Source: Cyanophora paradoxa (lineage: Eukaryota > Glaucocystophyceae > Cyanophorales > Cyanophoraceae). From it: a stretch of 64,000 nucleotides of DNA. The position numbers and the translations under genes are program-made. Under the pieces are notes generated by a model. That model did no database searches. It was given only the letters and a program-made list of their open reading frames with translations, and was not told the origin of the DNA. The first letter of the stretch is position 1; each line of letters starts with the position of its first letter. Positions 34,036-44,318 of the stretch are shown here, one piece after another. The stretch spans positions 186,001 through 250,000 of the forward strand of contig QPMI01000494.1 of assembly GCA_004431415.1 (NCBI GenBank). The letters run 5' to 3'.

Positions 34036-36806
34036 TCAGCTGACCTCCTTGAACTGGACGAACTGCGGCTTGAGGTCCTCCTTCAGCTTTATGAGAGCTC
34101 CCTTGTTCTTCATCTGAGGCGGGCGGCCTCATATGAGCGGGACGCGGGGGCGAGCGATGCGTGGGGGAGCGAGCGGCCCGCTCCGTTCGCTATCTCGCAG
34201 TTCGCCGGGGAAGGGGGGGGGAGGGAGGGGGGTACGCGAACCTGGTCGCAGTAGTTGGGGGCCGAGAAGATGGTGATCAGGCGCCCGCCCGCCTCCACCT
34301 CGTACCCCTCGTCCTTGCACTCGTGCGACCGGATCACCAGGTCTGCGGGGGGTACGGCGTTCAGAGGAGGGTGCGGGTCGCGCGGGACGGCGCGCGGAGT
34401 TCGCTCGCGTACCCAGGCCGTTGTCGTCCAGGAACCTGGAGGAGGGGGTACGCGGGTCAGCTCCTCGGCTCCCCCCTCGCCCAGGGGGATACACCGCACC
34501 GCTTCGTGACGTCAGGTCCGAACGCGACGCCGACGCCGCGCTTGCTGGGGCCCCAGCCCGGCGCAGGCTGCGGATCGCTCCACAGCATCTCGCTCATGTA
34601 CCCTGGCGCCGCGCGCCCGTCAGGCCGTACCCCCCTCAGGTCGTCAGGAAACGGCGTACCCTCCTCCGGAGGCTCACGGAAGCGGTCTATCGCGCGGAGG
34701 TCGTCGAGCTTGACGCCGTCCTGCGCGGCGCGGGCGGGGCGGGGCGGGGCGGGGCGGGGCGGGCGTGAAAAAGGCAGAAGGCGACGCGAGCGCAGGCAGA
34801 GAGGGAGGAGAAGGCCCGGCCCCTTCCCCTCTCTTCCCGCTTCCAGCCCCTTCCTTCTTCTTCTTCTCACCTTGGAGAAGAGGCCACCGTGGACGACGAA
34901 GACTCGCTTCTCGATGACGCACGCCAGCGGCTGCGGCGGCGGCGGCGGCGGCAAGGTCAGCTTGAAGGCGGGGCAAGCCGGGCGGCCGGGCGGGCGCGGG
35001 TTCGAGTCCGCACGAGGGCGCAGAACATCTCGCTGAAGAGCTCGTAGATCAGGTCGCCGGGGTACTTCGCCCTGCACTCCCCCTCGAACCCGTACATCTG
35101 AAAGGGGGGGTACGTGAGTTTCCGGGCTGCCCAGAGGGGGGGGGTGTGGGGGAGGGGGTACCTTGTTCATGTTCCTGGACTCGTGGTTGCCGCGGGTCAT
35201 GTTGATGCAGTCGGGGTCGGCGACCTGCCGCGGGGTACGGCGGGCTCGGAAACGGAATCGATGTACCCGGCACGACGGGCGGGGGAGGAGCCGACCTTGT
35301 AGGCCGTCATCGCGAGGATAACCTCAAGCGAGAAGCTGCCGCGGTCGACCATGTCGCCTGTACCCCGACCCGCCGCGGCTCAGGGGTGGGGAGGGTACGA
35401 GGGCGCTGGAGGAAGGAAGGCCAAGGGGGGCGGGGGTACCGTTGAAGAGGTAGGGGTTGTCGGCGGAGGGCAGCCCGTTGATCTCGAAGATGTTAAGGAG
35501 GTCATAGTACTGGCCGTGCTGCGCGCGAGAGAAAGAGTACCCCCGTGAGGCGCCGCGAAGCAATGCGGTGCGGTGCGATGCGGTGCGATGCGATGCGGAG
35601 CGGCGGGGCGGAGTGGCCAAGAGGTCTGAGAAGGGGGGTACAGGGGCGACGGACCGTGTCGCCGCAGACTGTGATCTGGCGCGTGTTGGCGGCGAGCTTC
35701 AGGTCGACCACGGTCGGCATGGAGCTCAGGATCTCGATGGCTCGCAGCAGGATCTGCACGAGGTACCTGCGCGCGGCGCGGCCTCAGCAGCGAGCGCGGC
35801 GCGCACGCCCGTTCGGCCGCCCGCCCGGCCGCCCGCCCGCCCGCACCGCTTGTGGAGCCGCTTCTGGGCCTTCATGTGGTCCAGCAGCGCCTTGCAGAAC
35901 TCCACGGAGACGGACCCGTCGTCGGGCAGCCGCGGGCCGTCGTAATCCGACTCGACCGAGATGCTCTGGAGGTCGCGCAGGGCTCTGGCGGACCACTGCG
36001 CGCGCGCGGAGCGGGGCGGCGTAAGGCGCGCGCTGCGGGCGGGCGGGCGGGCGCGCGGGCGGGCGGGTGGGCGGGTCGCTCGCTCGCTCGCTCGCCTTCT
36101 CCTTGGCCTTCTCGTCGACGGCGATGGCCTTCGCGAACGCGATCTGCTGGATCACCTTGCGGCACTCCTTCAGCTTCGCCTGGGCGTCCGGGTCCGCGGG
36201 AACGATCTTGACGACCTGGTGGCGGAGGCGGTGAGACAACGGCGGAGGCGGCGGCGGCGGCGGCGGAGCGGGCGCACCGCTTCAAAGTCCCGCTGCGCGT
36301 CCTTGTACTTGCCCATTAGCATGTAGGCCGAGCCGCGCCTGCGCGGGGGAGGCTCGCCGCCGCGCATGGAGGCGCTCGAATGCGCCGTCAATGCACCTGT
36401 AGTACGCCTTGATGAAGTTCCGGTCAAGTTTGATGGCCTGGGCGGATGGGCGATCAGACGCCCCGCAGGCGTTGAGCGGTGGCCTCGGCGGCCTCGCTCA
36501 GACGGTCAAGGCCGCGCATATGCGTCGCACCTGCGTGGCATCCTCGACCGCGCTGCCGTACTCCTCGATTTTAATGTGCGCAAAGGCACGGTTCGAGTAG
36601 AGCACGGCGCTCGGTGCCAGGTCGATAGCCTGCATGCCGCACGAGTCGGCGCGGCATTAGACGCCGTAATCGGGCGGCGCGGATCGCACGGGCGGCCCCC
36701 GCGAGAGGCGCACCTTGCTGTACAAATCCACGGCCTTCGCGAACGACGCGCTCTGGAACAGCGCGTTGCCCGCCGCCTTGAGGCGATCAGCCTCCTCTGT
36801 GGCCAT
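34036..36806 (-). CDS. PPP5: Serine/threonine protein phosphatase 5 (TPR + PPP catalytic domain)
   Basis: ATG 36806 starts [20 protein letters not shown], the first TPR. TPR2 ([20 protein letters not shown]) and TPR3 ([24 protein letters not shown]) follow, then the linker helix. The catalytic domain includes ITVCGDT / [20 protein letters not shown] (GDxHG), [15 protein letters not shown] (GDxxDRG), [11 protein letters not shown] (GNHE), [20 protein letters not shown] and [12 protein letters not shown]. It ends with [42 protein letters not shown] and FSAPNYCDQ. All metal- and phosphate-binding motifs are present. The last exon reads [20 protein letters not shown] and ends at TGA 34036-34038. 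The TPR part is expected to bind Hsp90. Length is near the usual ~500 residues. It is divergent from the F-box gene with 100 bp between starts. Confidence 0.96.
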
Positions 36807-36906
36807 GGCGGCGGAACGATGCACGATGAGTCGATGACTTCTTGAGGGGTACAGGTGACGGGCAATAAGATGGGTGCCTCCGGTTTTTGACTGCCTCTTC
36901 TTGCTC
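36807..36906. promoter_or_regulatory. 100-bp bidirectional promoter between PP5 and F-box genes
   Basis: Only 100 bp separate the PP5 start (minus, 36806) and the F-box gene start (plus, 36907). No TATA box is evident. The interval must contain both 5' leaders or they overlap. Confidence 0.6.
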
Positions 36907-38851
36907 ATGATCGGGGGAGACGCTGATAGCATTCCAGATCACGGGCGTACGCGCGAGGCACCGCCCGGGCTCGACGCGCTGGACGACCCGTTGCTGACCA
37001 AGATCCTGTCGTTCCTGGGCTTCTGGGAGCGGTTGCGCTCCGCCGGCGTATGCAGGCGATGGCGTACGGCGTCCTTCGAGCGACCGCTGCCGACGGACCT
37101 TTCGCTGACGTGCCCTTGCGCTGCGCTGTTGAAAAATTAAGTACGAGGCGCATTTCTGATATCTAGAGCTTCCGCAGGGTTGCCGCTGACGTGCGCAACA
37201 CCTGCGGTCGCCCGCCGTGCGCCGCACCTCGCTTCCATGCCGGGGGCCTGCACCTCAGCGCCCCCGCCCGCAGGACCGTGGAGCGGCTCGTCTCCGCGGA
37301 CCACCTGCGGGACGTGCCGCCCGATGACCGCGGCGCGCCGGCGCTGCCGACTTGCGACGCGGCCGCACTCCTGCGCCTACCGCTCTGCGCTTCCCTCGAG
37401 GAGGCTCGTATCCCGCAGGCTGTGCGTTAGCGAGATTTGATCCGAGCCGGGGCCGGCCGCGCAGATCGAGTTGTCCGTCTACTGTGCGGCAGACGTAGGC
37501 CGGCTCGACCGCCCCGCCGTGCGCGATCGAATTGGTTTCCGATCAAATTCGATCCGCCGCGACTCAGATTTTATCGCAGGTGCACCTAGCCGACGTGGCA
37601 GCCGCTTTCCCGCCGACCCTCCGCCGCCTCCGCCTTCGCGCCCCGTGCCACTACCCCTTCGTCCTCGGCGACCTCTTCCTCGCCGTCGGCGTACCCCTCT
37701 CCGAATCCGCCCCGGCCCTGGAGCACCTCAGCCTCGAGGGGGTAGACGGAGAGCCCGGGTTCGTCCCCGCCGGCCGCTCCCACGAGGCGCGCGCGTACCC
37801 CCTCCCGCGCGCCCCCGCCCTGCGCACGACCGCTTACCCCCGTCCCCGCAGCTGCCTCCGCTGCTCTCGCTGCGGGTACTGGATGCGACCCTTGCCGAGC
37901 CCGACGTACCCCTCCTTTCCTCCGCCCTCCCCAGCCTCCAGCTCGTACGGCGGGTAGCGTACTACGACGGGGCCGCCTGCGGCGCCCTGCCGGCAATGGC
38001 CTCCGCCGGGATTCGAGCCCGGGACCTCCAGCTCCTCTCTACGGACCTGCGGTGCCCGCGGGCGGCCGCGGCCCTCTGCGCCGTCCTAAAAATAGATCCG
38101 GGGGATCCGGGCGTCGGCCCCGCGCGCCTGGCCCTGGCCCGCAGCGTGCTGCCCGACTCCTGGCCCGACCAAGCCCTCGCCGGCCTTGAGAGGTGCGCTG
38201 TTAGAAACCTGAAACATTGGCTGTACCCCTCGGGTCCAGAACCCCATTTACCCCCGCAGGCTCTCCCTCACCTCCTGCGTCGCCCGCCCCGCCTCCCTCC
38301 GCCTTCCCGCCGGTACCCCCCTCCAACTCCCTCCCTCAGCCTGCCTATAAAACGCGGTTCCCACCCATCGCAGCCGCCCCCAGCCTCCGCCACGTACGTC
38401 TCGTGGACCTTCGCCTACCCCACGACGACCTGCGCGCCGGTACTCCCCCCGCGAATCGCGTACCCCTCTTCTTCCGAATCGCGTCCCCCCTCAGGGGAGC
38501 TGGACCTGCTCGCGGCGCTGGAGGCCCTGGGGGATACCGTTCAGATCGAGGCGCGGCTGGGCACTGTACCCCCCATCCGAGCTCGCGCCTGATCATGACG
38601 TTCCGAGTTCCCTCAGGTTTGCCTCTCGGACCTGGCCTGGCCCCCCGCCGCCCTCCGCGGATTCCTCCGCGGCCTCCGCTCATCGCCCGCCCTCCTCCGG
38701 TTCGCGTACCCCCCCACACCCACTCAGCTGAGCTGACGCCCGGCCCGGCTCGCCCCATGCCAGGCGCGTGGAGGCGTTCGTGGGGTCTGAGGAGCCATCG
38801 GTCGCGGCTGAGGCGGGGGCTTACCTCTCCGCCCGCGCCGCCCTCCGCTAG
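36907..38851 (+). CDS. F-box / leucine-rich-repeat-like protein
   Basis: ATG 36907 starts MIGGDADSIPDHGRTRE. The F-box follows: LDDPLLTKILSFLGFWERLR then SAGVCRRWR. Later exons carry LRR-like stretches: about 37176-37420, 37467-37515, 37580-37795 (LRRLRLRAPCHYPFVLGDLF; LEHLSLEGV), 37851-38190 (LPPLLSLRVLDATLAEPDVP; LPSLQLVRRV), 38260-38310 (LSLTSCVARPASLRL), 38378-38440 (APSLRHVRLVDLRLPHDDL), 38495-38570 and 38614-38700. A final exon ends ARAALR at TAG 38849-38851. The F-box should bind Skp1 in an SCF ubiquitin ligase, with the LRR part choosing the substrate; this is family knowledge, and no substrate can be named. Confidence 0.82.
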
Positions 38852-39554
38852 ATAGCTATAGCTTTCCGCTGACCGCCCGCCGGCGACGGCGACGGCGACG
38901 TTCGAAGTCACTGAGTCTTTAAATTTAAATTCGATGGTCCGGGATCCGTACCCGTGCATGCCATGCACGTGCCGCAGTGCCCGGCGCCGCTGGTCGATGG
39001 TGCGCGCAGCATAACTACTTATATCCTTTGTTGATGTACAACACTAGTGTACGATAGCTTGCATTACTCGAATACTTCCGGGCCTGGTGTGCAGGAGACG
39101 TCGACTTGAATTCGAAAGGGCGAGAGCCGGGCTCGGGGCAAAGAAAGGAAAGATATCCATCTACGAGAGGGAAATGAAGACGGAATTTACGCGGGGCCGG
39201 GGGCCCGGGGAGAAGGAAGCCTTGAAGCTCGAGAGGGGCCCGGGGAGAGGGAAGCCTTGCCAGGCTTGAAGCTCGAGAGACGCGTACGGAAATCGATCCG
39301 ATCACGAATCGAACTCAGAATTCGAAGGAGACAAGAAGACAGATCTAGAGAATGCGTGCGGCAGCAGGCCAGCTGGCGATGCGGGCGGGCGCCCGCGGGC
39401 AGCGTCTCTCCACTCCACTCAGATCCGCGGGTGTGCGTTCCGCTCACAAGCCAAATTAAGGATCCGCGGCTGTTCTTGAAACCGCGCGTGACGCGAAACA
39501 GCAGACTCGCAGGGCGCGGTGCGGCGGGCGCTCTCGGGCCTATACATTATTCGC
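38852..39554. other. Intergenic, no gene seen
   Basis: It contains a near-duplicate pair around 39190-39270 (two copies of gaagccttg...aagctcgagag) and an AT-rich patch near 39010. Short ORFs are not convincing. Confidence 0.4.
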
Positions 39555-39821
39555 ATGGGGGTCGACTCGCACGAGAGCTCGCTCCCGACCTCGGGCCCCG
39601 GCGCCAAGCCGAAGGAGGACGAGGCGGCGCGCCAGGGCGAGGAGGAGGCGCGAAGCGGGCGCGCTGCCGTGTCGAGGGACGAGCGCGGGCCGCACGTGGA
39701 CGACTACGGCCCGGACGCCGCGACGGGCGGCGACGGCCGCGGCGAGTCTGCGACCATCCGCCCGCCCCGGGAGAACGAGCGGCACGACATGGGCCTCCCG
39801 CACCCGCCCCGCGGCAACTAA
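39555..39821 (+). CDS. Small hydrophilic acidic protein, unidentified
   Basis: ATG 39555 opens 88 codons: MGVDSHESSLPTSGPGAKPK, KEDEAARQGEEEARSGRAAV, then a stretch ending HDMGLPHPPRGN and TAA. It is rich in Glu, Asp, Arg and Gly, with no hydrophobic core, so probably disordered, reminiscent of stress or LEA-like proteins in composition only. There is no intron. A minus-strand ORF opposite it is Arg/Pro-rich and less protein-like. Confidence 0.45.
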   Translation: MGVDSHESSLPTSGPGAKPKEDEAARQGEEEARSGRAAVSRDERGPHVDDYGPDAATGGDGRGESATIRPPRENERHDMGLPHPPRGN

Positions 39822-39989
39822 CAATGCTTCGATCGAGCTCGGTCCACGAAATTATAATTAAGCTGTGAACAGTGAAAGCTGTACTACGGTACATGTACAC
39901 CTCGCAAATAACATGAGCTATAAATTAAAGAATCCTGCGATAAGCTGTAGCTAGCCTGGAAGGACCCGCCGCGACCCCTACGATATCGA

Positions 39990-40051
39990 TCACGATCTCG
40001 AGCTGGCACCGCTGCGATTTGCGATCGACGAGCTCGAGTGGGAGCGCGCAG

Positions 40052-40082
<31 letters not shown>

Positions 40083-43000
40083 GCCGCCGCCCCCCGCGGA
40101 TCGCTCCGCCGGCCGGGCCGGGGGCGAGCTCGAGCTCGCGGCGTCCGAGGGGGCGCGGGCCTCGAGCTCCTCCTCCTCCGCCTCGGGGGGCGCCAGCAGC
40201 GGCGCGGAGAGCCGTACCCCCGGGGGGCCGGCTTCCTCGAGGCGGACGTCACGGGGGTCCACGGTCCGCGCCGGCGCCGGCGCAGCGAGGCCGAGCTGGT
40301 AGGCCCCCGCCGGCGCCAGGGAAGAGGCGGCGTCGGAGAAGGACGAGGCGACCGACGGCGCCGGCGATTTGAAGGGCGGGGCGGGGGCGGGGGGCGGGAA
40401 GAGGGCGGCGCGGGCGGCGGCGGCGGAGGGGTAGCGGTCGGCGACGTCGCGGCGGAGCATGCGGGCGAGGGCGGCGCCCAGATCGCCCCCGAAGTCGGCC
40501 TCGGGCGCTGCGGCGCGGGAGTGTGAAGAGGAGAACGAGGCGGGAAACAGGGCGGGGCGGGGCGGGGCGGGGCGGGGCGGACAGCGGGCCGGGGTCCAGT
40601 CGACGAAGAACTCGAGCGCCGGCCGCCGCTTCGTCATCATCTCCACGCAGGTCGCCGCCAGGCTGCGCGCGGCCGGCCCCGAACCTCTCAGCCGCGCCCC
40701 GCAGCGCCCAGGGGCGCCCCGGCGCTAGCGCTCGCCTGTAGAGGTCGGAGGAGGGCGTGGGGCGCCCGGCGCGCTGCTCGGGGTCGGCGTAGGCGTAGGT
40801 CCCGATCTCGGTCGCCTGGTCCAGATCCGGCCGCCGCGTCGTCGAGAGCCCGAAGTCCACCAGGTAGTAGCGCCCGTCCTCCCCCGCGATCAAATTCGAC
40901 GGCTTCACCTGAGCCGCCGGTGACGGGGTACGGGGTGCCGGAGGGGGTACGTAAACGCACGTCCCTGTGGATGACGCCGCGCTCGTGCACGTACGCGAGG
41001 GCTCCTAGGAGGTCGTCCAGGAGCCGCAGCACCTTACCCGGGGGGTAAGGGAGGGGGAAGAGGAGGGGGTAGCGGTCGCACCTCGCTGCGGGGGTACGGG
41101 TGCACGCGGGCGCGGAGGGCGCGCTGCAGGTCCTGCCCCTTCACCTCCGCCATCGCGTGGTACCTGGGGGGTACCGCGTCGGCGGGCGCAGGGGGGTAAG
41201 CGGACGGCGGGCGGGGGCGCACATGTCCTGCATCCACACGAAGGAGCCAAGGAGCTGCCGGGAGGGAGGGAGGGGGGTAAGCGCCGAAACATGGGGGGGG
41301 GGAAGAAGGGGGGGTAGAAGGGGGCGGGGTGGCGTGCCTTCGGAATCCGTGGGTGGTCCAGGAGCTCGAGGGTTCGGCCCTGAGGGGGGTACCGGTCTCG
41401 GTCGGGGCGGGGGGTACGCGGACGGGCCAGTTCGCACCTCGTCGAGGAAGAGGCGCGCGGCCTTCTCCACGTGCGACTCGTTCGAGGAGCGGTCCAGGAA
41501 CGTGAACTGGGGTACGGGGTTGGCCGGGGGGTACGGGGGTACGTGGGTACGGGAGCGGGGGCGGGCCTTCTTGAGGATGCATGGGCGCTTGGAGAGGAAG
41601 TGCAGATCGACGGCGCGGAACGCCGTGCCGAATTCGCCGCCGCCGACGCGGGCGGCGGGGAAGAAGCGGCGGCTGACGGCGAGCGGGAGGCGGCAGTAGA
41701 CGCACGCCGCCTCCGCCGCCTCGTCCTCCGACCCGCACCCGGGGTTCACCCGCAGACACTTCGTGCAGACGGCCCTGCCGGCGGGCTCCGTGAGGGGAGG
41801 GGTACGGGCGAATCGGGAGGGTGGGTACCGGGCGAAGAGCTCAGGGCAGTCGCGCCGCTGCGTGGCGGCGAGGCTCGCGGCGATGCGAAGCGCGGCGCCG
41901 GCTGCGCCGGCGTGAGCCGGACCCGGGCCGGGCCGGGCCGGGCTGGGCTAGCCTAGCACACGCACCGGGGGCGGGCCGGGGCGCGTCGCCGGGCGCGAGG
42001 GGCTGGGGGGCGCCGCAGGCGGAGCCCGAAGCGGAGGCGGCGGGGGAGGAGGCGGAGAGGGAGGGCGAGGGCGGGGCCTCGCCGCCGCTCCCGCCGGCCG
42101 CGCTGCAGGCGGGCGAGGCGGACTTGCCCTCGGCCTCGGCCAGGGCCCCTGGGCCCAGGGCCCCAGCCGGCAAAGTCCCCCGCAGCGTGTTGCCGTCCGG
42201 GCGCCGGATCGTGATCACTGCGCCGCCGCCCGCCCGCTCGAAAGGGCGGGGGGAGCTCGAGGGGGGAAGGCGGCGGGGGTACCGACCTTCGCGCCCCTCT
42301 GGATCGGTGGCGACGGTGACCTGCGGGGCGCCGGCGCCATGAGAACGAGGCAGCGAAGTCGAAGTCAAAGCGTAAGGCGCGCCTGCAGGCCGCAGTCGCG
42401 CCGGGCGCGGCGGCGGCGCCAGAGGCAGAAGGCGGCGACGGCCAAGGCGGCGATGACCGCCCCGCCCGCCACGCCCCCGGCCGCGAAGATCGCGATCTGG
42501 CGCCCTTCGGGTCGGGCAAAGCAAAGCGAACCGAAGCGAAGCAAAGCAAAGCGAACAGGGCGGGCGCACGCTGGTCCCCGCGCCGGCGGGCGCCTCGACG
42601 ACCACGGGGCGGGCCTCGGAGCCGGCGGCGAAGGTAGGGTCCAGGGCGGCGGGGCCCTCGCGCCCCGCCTGGCCCAGCACCAGGTCGGTCGCCGGCGCCG
42701 CCGCCGCCGGCAGCTCCTCCCCAAGCGCCCCCGTCGTCGCCGCTGGCGCCCCGGCCCGCCGTCAGTCGGGCCCGGGCCGGGGGGCGGGCGCCGAGGGGGT
42801 AGAGGGGCGCGGCGGCGCACCGATGACGATGCGGGGGCCCTTTATGTACTCGATACCCCCCGGGACATTCGTCGCGTACATCTGGGGCGCGGGTCGCGCC
42901 GGGGGACGCGGGGGGGGATACGTATGTATACGGGGGGCGGGGCGGGCCTCGTAGATGCCGGGAGAGGTGGCGGCGGGGGTGAAGTGGATGCGGACGCGGC

Positions 43001-43410
43001 CCTTGGAGCCGTCGACCTGGAAGGGCTTCCCGCAGGCGGCGTCGAGGACGGCTGGAGTGGGCGCAGCGATGCTCCCCAGCGGGGCCGGGCTGCCCCACTT
43101 CTCTGGCGAGGCGGCCGCCCCCGCCGGCGCCCGCAGCAGCTGGCAGATCCGCGCAACCATCCCCGGCACCGCCACCGGCTTCCAGGTCACCTGCGCCGCG
43201 CGATTTGATCCGGGGTTCAGTTTGGCGCCAGCCGGCCCCGCGGACCTGAAAGTAAAGCGAAGAAGCTGTGGAGAGGTCGACTTCGACAGGCGCCCCCGCC
43301 TCGACGGGGCTCGCTGCCGCCCCGCCGGCCAGAGCGCCCGCGGCCGCCGCGAGGACCCACACGCACGCCGCGAGCAGGGCGCGCGCGCCCGAGGCCCGAG
43401 CGAGCGCCAT
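39990..43410 (-). CDS. Receptor-like protein kinase: signal peptide, ectodomain, one TM helix, cyanobacterial-type Ser/Thr kinase domain
   Basis: ATG 43410 starts a signal peptide (ALLAACVWVLAAAAGALAGG). Ectodomain exons follow at about 43190-42955 (ICQLLRAPAGAAASPEKWGS; ACGKPFQVDGSKGRVRIHFT) and 42880-42810. A TM helix at about 42500-42400 reads IAIFAAGGVAGGAVIAALAV, then RRRRARR. Inside are a four-Cys zinc-ribbon-like motif (CTKC...CVYC, about 41770-41690) and the kinase: VGGGEFGTAFRAVD (Gly loop), KRPCILKKARP (Lys), HVEKAARLFLDE (helix C), LELLDHPRIPK, VHERGVIHRDV, PSNLIAGEDGRYYLVDFGLS (DFG), YAYADPEQRAG and SDLY/SLAATCVEMMTKRRP. This order and wording match cyanobacterial four-Cys Ser/Thr kinases. 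The Ser-rich tail ends at TGA 39990-39992. Several introns have GC donors. Confidence 0.85.
40050..40082 (+). repeat. CTG trinucleotide repeat coding poly-Ser in the kinase tail
   Basis: About ten ctg units on the + strand read AGC (Ser) on the coding minus strand, inside the last exon of the kinase gene. Preceding glycine codons form a ggc run, so the tail is poly-Gly then poly-Ser. Confidence 0.8.
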
Positions 43411-44318
43411 CGCCGCTGCTGCGTCGACGTCTCTTCTAGGAACTGCTCGCCTCAGAGAAGCGCAGGGCAGAGCCCGGCGGCAGCTGGGGAATGCGCGTTG
43501 CGCATTGTCAGGTCCGGTTCGTCACACCCGCGAGCTGGGCTCCGCCAACTCCTTACGGGTGCAATGAAGCTTTGTTGGACGGGAGCTCGAGCCGCTGCCG
43601 GCGCCAAGCGGCGGGCTGTGCTTAGAGCTCCGCGCTCGTGCGATCGACCTGCTGCCGTTGCCGCTAGCTATAGCCTAGGCCTGCATCGCTGTCACTGTTG
43701 CCGCAAGCGCGATGAGAAAGGAGATGCGATCCTGCGAACCGAAAGCGCGGCGAGCAGACACGCGTGTCCTTAAGCTTCAGTCTGATTTCACTTCCGCGTT
43801 CGTCCCTTCTTCCCCCCTCCCAGTTCCACTTCTTCCCCCCTCCGGTCCTGAGGCGCGCGTCTGCTGGACGCCCAAATCGCATCTTCTGGGACTCTGGATC
43901 TTGCCGTGCGCGCCCGGCGTGGCCCAGATGCTGCTTTGCCGAGCAGCAGTCCTAGGCCTTGTACCCAGACTGCCAAAAAAAAGCAAGTCTTCCCACGTAC
44001 CCAGCTAGCAAGTGCCCACGCGCGTGTCCAAGATCGAAGATCCCCGGCGTGCCGCGACCTCCTTCGCGCAGCAGCAGCGAGCGACAGTCGGTGGCGAACC
44101 CGATCCGGCGTTAGTCGTCATCAACCCGCAGCGCTAGCCTTGCGCACTCCCCAAAAAGTTTTCCGGGCGCGGTCCGGGCGAGCATCCAAAGTCGTTGGGC
44201 AGATCTATCTGAGAGTCCTTCGCTTCCGTTGGTCCGCGCCCGCCCCGTGCACCGAACCGAAGCTTGCCTCTCGGCCTTACCTTCGTCGCGCAGGAACGTC
44301 GCAGAACTCGCACGAAGG
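43411..44318. promoter_or_regulatory. Divergent intergenic region between kinase and HMG-box genes
   Basis: About 900 bp lie between the kinase start (minus) and the HMG gene start (plus). ORFs here are not protein-like. A tract ending cgtcgcgcag just before 44294 could be a splice acceptor, so an upstream 5' exon of the HMG gene may lie in this interval. Confidence 0.45.

Noticed and set aside
41953-43410. 485-codon single-exon reading of the kinase N terminus
   Set aside because: After the signal peptide the frame becomes Arg/Pro-rich noise, while other frames show clear spliced exons including the TM helix.
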